This document shows positions 62,130-64,000 of a stretch of DNA of 64,000 nucleotides, one piece after another. The position numbers and the translations under genes were made by a program. The notes under the pieces were generated by a model, which had not been told where the DNA came from, ran no database searches, and saw nothing but the letters and a program-made list of their open reading frames with translations. The stretch spans positions 45,462,193 to 45,526,192 of the forward strand of contig JAVMKO010000005.1 of assembly GCA_032164245.1 (NCBI GenBank), given 5' to 3'. Position 1 is the stretch's first letter. Every line of letters begins with the position of its first letter. Source of the stretch: Sternotherus odoratus. Lineage: Eukaryota > Chordata > Testudines > Kinosternidae.

Positions 62130-62620
62130 AAAAAAGATGTTAATTACATTTGAGACTTAATTCCTTGAGGGGAGAACTATATGTTCCCCGCTTTGTTTTG
62201 CCATGCCATGTATTTCATATTAGAACAGTCTTGGATGATGATGTTCATTTTAAGAACACTTTCACAGCAGATTTGACAAAACGCAAAGAAGGTTCCAATA
62301 TGAGATTTTTGAAGATAGCTATAGCACTCGACTCAAGGTTTAAGAATCTGAAGAGCCTTCTAAAATCTGAGAGGGACGAGGTGTGGAGTATGCTTTCAGA
62401 AGTCTTAAAAGAGCAACACTCCAATGCAGCAACTACAGATCCTGAACAACCAAAAAAGAAAATCAACCTGCTGGTGGCATCTGACTCAGATAATGAACAT
62501 GAACATGCATTTGTCCTTACTGTTTTAGATTGCTATCAAGGAGAACCCATCATCAGCATGAACGCATGTCCTCTGGAATAGTGGTTGAAGCATGAAGGGA
62601 CATATGAATCTTTAAAGTGC
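62130..62620 (+). pseudogene. hAT transposase fragment, plus strand
   Basis: The open frame 62150-62581 encodes TADLTKRKEGSNMRFLKIAI and ALDSRFKNLKSLLKSERDEV, then VWSMLSEVLKEQ and ISMNACPLE. After a stop it continues WLKHEGTYES. This is the region before the hAT C-terminal domain. It belongs to the same family as the minus-strand piece at 61918-62106 and overlaps it in content, so the two are separate copies placed head-to-head. Confidence 0.8.
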
Positions 62621-63290
62621 TTGTACACAAATGCTAGAAGTCTAAATAATAAGATGGGTAAACTAGAGTGCCCATGTTAAAGGAAGATATTGATATAATA
62701 GGCATTAAAAACCTGATGGATTGAGGATAATCAATGGGACACAATCATTCTGGGGTACAAAATATATTGGAAGGACAGAACAGGTCATGCGGGGGAGGGT
62801 GTGGCACTATATGTGAAAGAACTTGTACAATAAAATGAAGTAAAATCTATGGAACATGTGGATTCATTTAAGAAACTCTATGAATAGTAATTCCATCCTC
62901 CAATAAGAATATAACAGTAGGGATCTATTATCAACCACCCGACAAGGACAGTGATAGTGACTATGAAATGTGAAGGGAGATTATAGAGGGTATCAAAATA
63001 AAGAACTTAATAATAGTGGGGGGGGGGTCGCAATTAGCCTCATACTGACTGGGTATATGTGACCTCAGTACATAACACAGAGAAAAAAATTCTCTATACT
63101 TTAAATGACTATTTCTTGGAGCAGCTGGTACAGGAACGCACAAGGGGAGAAGCAATTCTCGATTTAGTCCTGAGTGGAGGGCAGGATCTGGTCCAAGAGG
63201 TAACTATAACAGGACCACTTCAAAATACTGACCACTGGCTTTCATTTGATATGTCACATGACATTCTTTATAGATAAATGCTATGACAGC
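62605..63290 (+). mobile_element. CR1-type LINE endonuclease fragment
   Basis: The frames carry YTNARSLNNKMGKLE, then further on YFLEQLVQERTRGEAILDLV and LSGGQDLVQEVTITGPLQNT followed by DHW, matching the CR1 endonuclease C-terminal pattern (EPTR..LLDL, then SDH). Degraded, with stops. Confidence 0.75.
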
Positions 63291-63867
63291 AATGTGTTAA
63301 GTGTAGTGAGTTTGTCAGGCTTGCTAGGAATTGCTGACAGAACAGTGAACCCTTTGCCAGTTGGATTTGAGGGATTCTTAGGGTCACACCTTCCCAGGAG
63401 GGATTGGGTCCCACTGGGAAAGAAGGTCTTGTCTGTTTGCTAGATCAGAAAGAATATCCTGAGTCAGTGTAAACTCAGGCTATTTATCCAAAAGTCATTT
63501 CCTTGTCTGTGGGTCTCTGGGGAACCCAGTTTGAACCGGTATTTGTGAGCTGCTACATGTGGTGGTACCTCTCTAATGGTGTTACAACCTGAATGAATTT
63601 GCCTCATCTCACACCACTGTTCTTAATTCCTGAAGAACTGTGCTAACCCTCTGCCATGGAATTACATACAATCTATGGCCCACAATGGCACACAAACTTA
63701 ATACAGTAAGATCTCCCAAAGATAGTGCAGGAAATTGCATAGCTGTCACACTAACCTTAGTTAGAGTCTGGTACATGAAACAAGTGGGTTTAGTTTCTTC
63801 CAAAACTCTTACTACTATAACTCTGTTTTTGTTATCCACAGAAATGTTCAATCCCATTGAGCTCTTG
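63291..63867. other. Intron, nothing recognised
   Basis: No repeat or coding similarity recognised. Confidence 0.4.
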
Positions 63868-64000
63868 GCTTCAGTAACATAAGAACAGCTTTATTGGATC
63901 TTACCAATGGTTCATCTACCCAGTATCCTGTCTTTTAATAGTGGCCAATGCCAGGTGCTTCAGAAAGAATGAATAGTACAGGCAATTTTTGAGTGATCCA
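63868..64000 (-). mobile_element. CR1 LINE 3' end, minus strand, cut by window end
   Basis: AACATAAGAACAGCTTTATT, CTACCCAGTATCCTGTCTTT and GCCAATGCCAGGTGCTTCAG are the reverse complement of the CR1 3' tail. Confidence 0.8.

Noticed and set aside
56243..64000. Search for the next FANCD2 exon
   Set aside because: No stretch matching the conserved GRLFVEAFLKQC region was found, so the exon is likely beyond the window.

Overview
This is a vertebrate nuclear genomic window, most likely from a turtle. Eighteen consecutive internal exons of FANCD2 (Fanconi anaemia group D2) lie on the + strand between 1851 and 56242. The encoded protein resembles human FANCD2 along its length but is clearly not mammalian. 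The introns are packed with CR1 LINEs, DIRS tyrosine-recombinase retrotransposons, a Gmr1-like Ty3/gypsy element and many hAT and TA-flanked transposons, a mix typical of turtles. The species is an inference; the gene identity is secure. No bacterial-type genes, CRISPR arrays, rRNA or tRNA genes were seen.

Layout. 1-1850: intron with two CR1 pieces. 1851-8446: seven FANCD2 exons, a deleted DIRS derivative (about 2837-3803) and a hAT element (6280-7905) with two younger transposons inside it. 8447-16997: one intron holding a hAT fragment, a hAT element split by two solo LTRs (9569-10747), and a complete 5.3 kb Gmr1-like gypsy element (11441-16746) with identical LTRs. 16998-19761: three exons. 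19762-33321: a 13.6 kb intron with CR1 copies (one split by a solo LTR), a decayed hAT transposase gene and a 6.0 kb DIRS element (A). 33322-40932: five exons, with small hAT, TA-flanked and DIRS-end pieces between them. 40933-48026: an intron almost filled by a second DIRS element (B), which starts 34 nt after the splice donor. 48027-56242: the last three exons, a 1.1 kb solo LTR and an old DIRS remnant. 56243-64000: intron with more hAT pieces, an RTE-type LINE inserted in a hAT copy, and CR1 fragments. The next FANCD2 exon is not in the window.

How it fits together. The only host gene seen is FANCD2. Its reading frame is continuous over all 18 exons (2037 nt, 679 codons) if one donor is shifted by 6 nt. 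The usual donor of the ninth exon reads TTAAGT instead of GTAAGT, and the nearest in-frame GT lies 6 nt downstream. The rest is mobile DNA, with clear nesting that gives relative ages. The most interesting element is the Gmr1-like retrotransposon: its integrase lies upstream of reverse transcriptase, and its Gag carries a region resembling the vertebrate SCAN domain. Next come the two DIRS elements with inverted ends and internal complementary regions. In copy B, deletions in the RT region leave one 1724-codon frame running from gag to the tyrosine recombinase.
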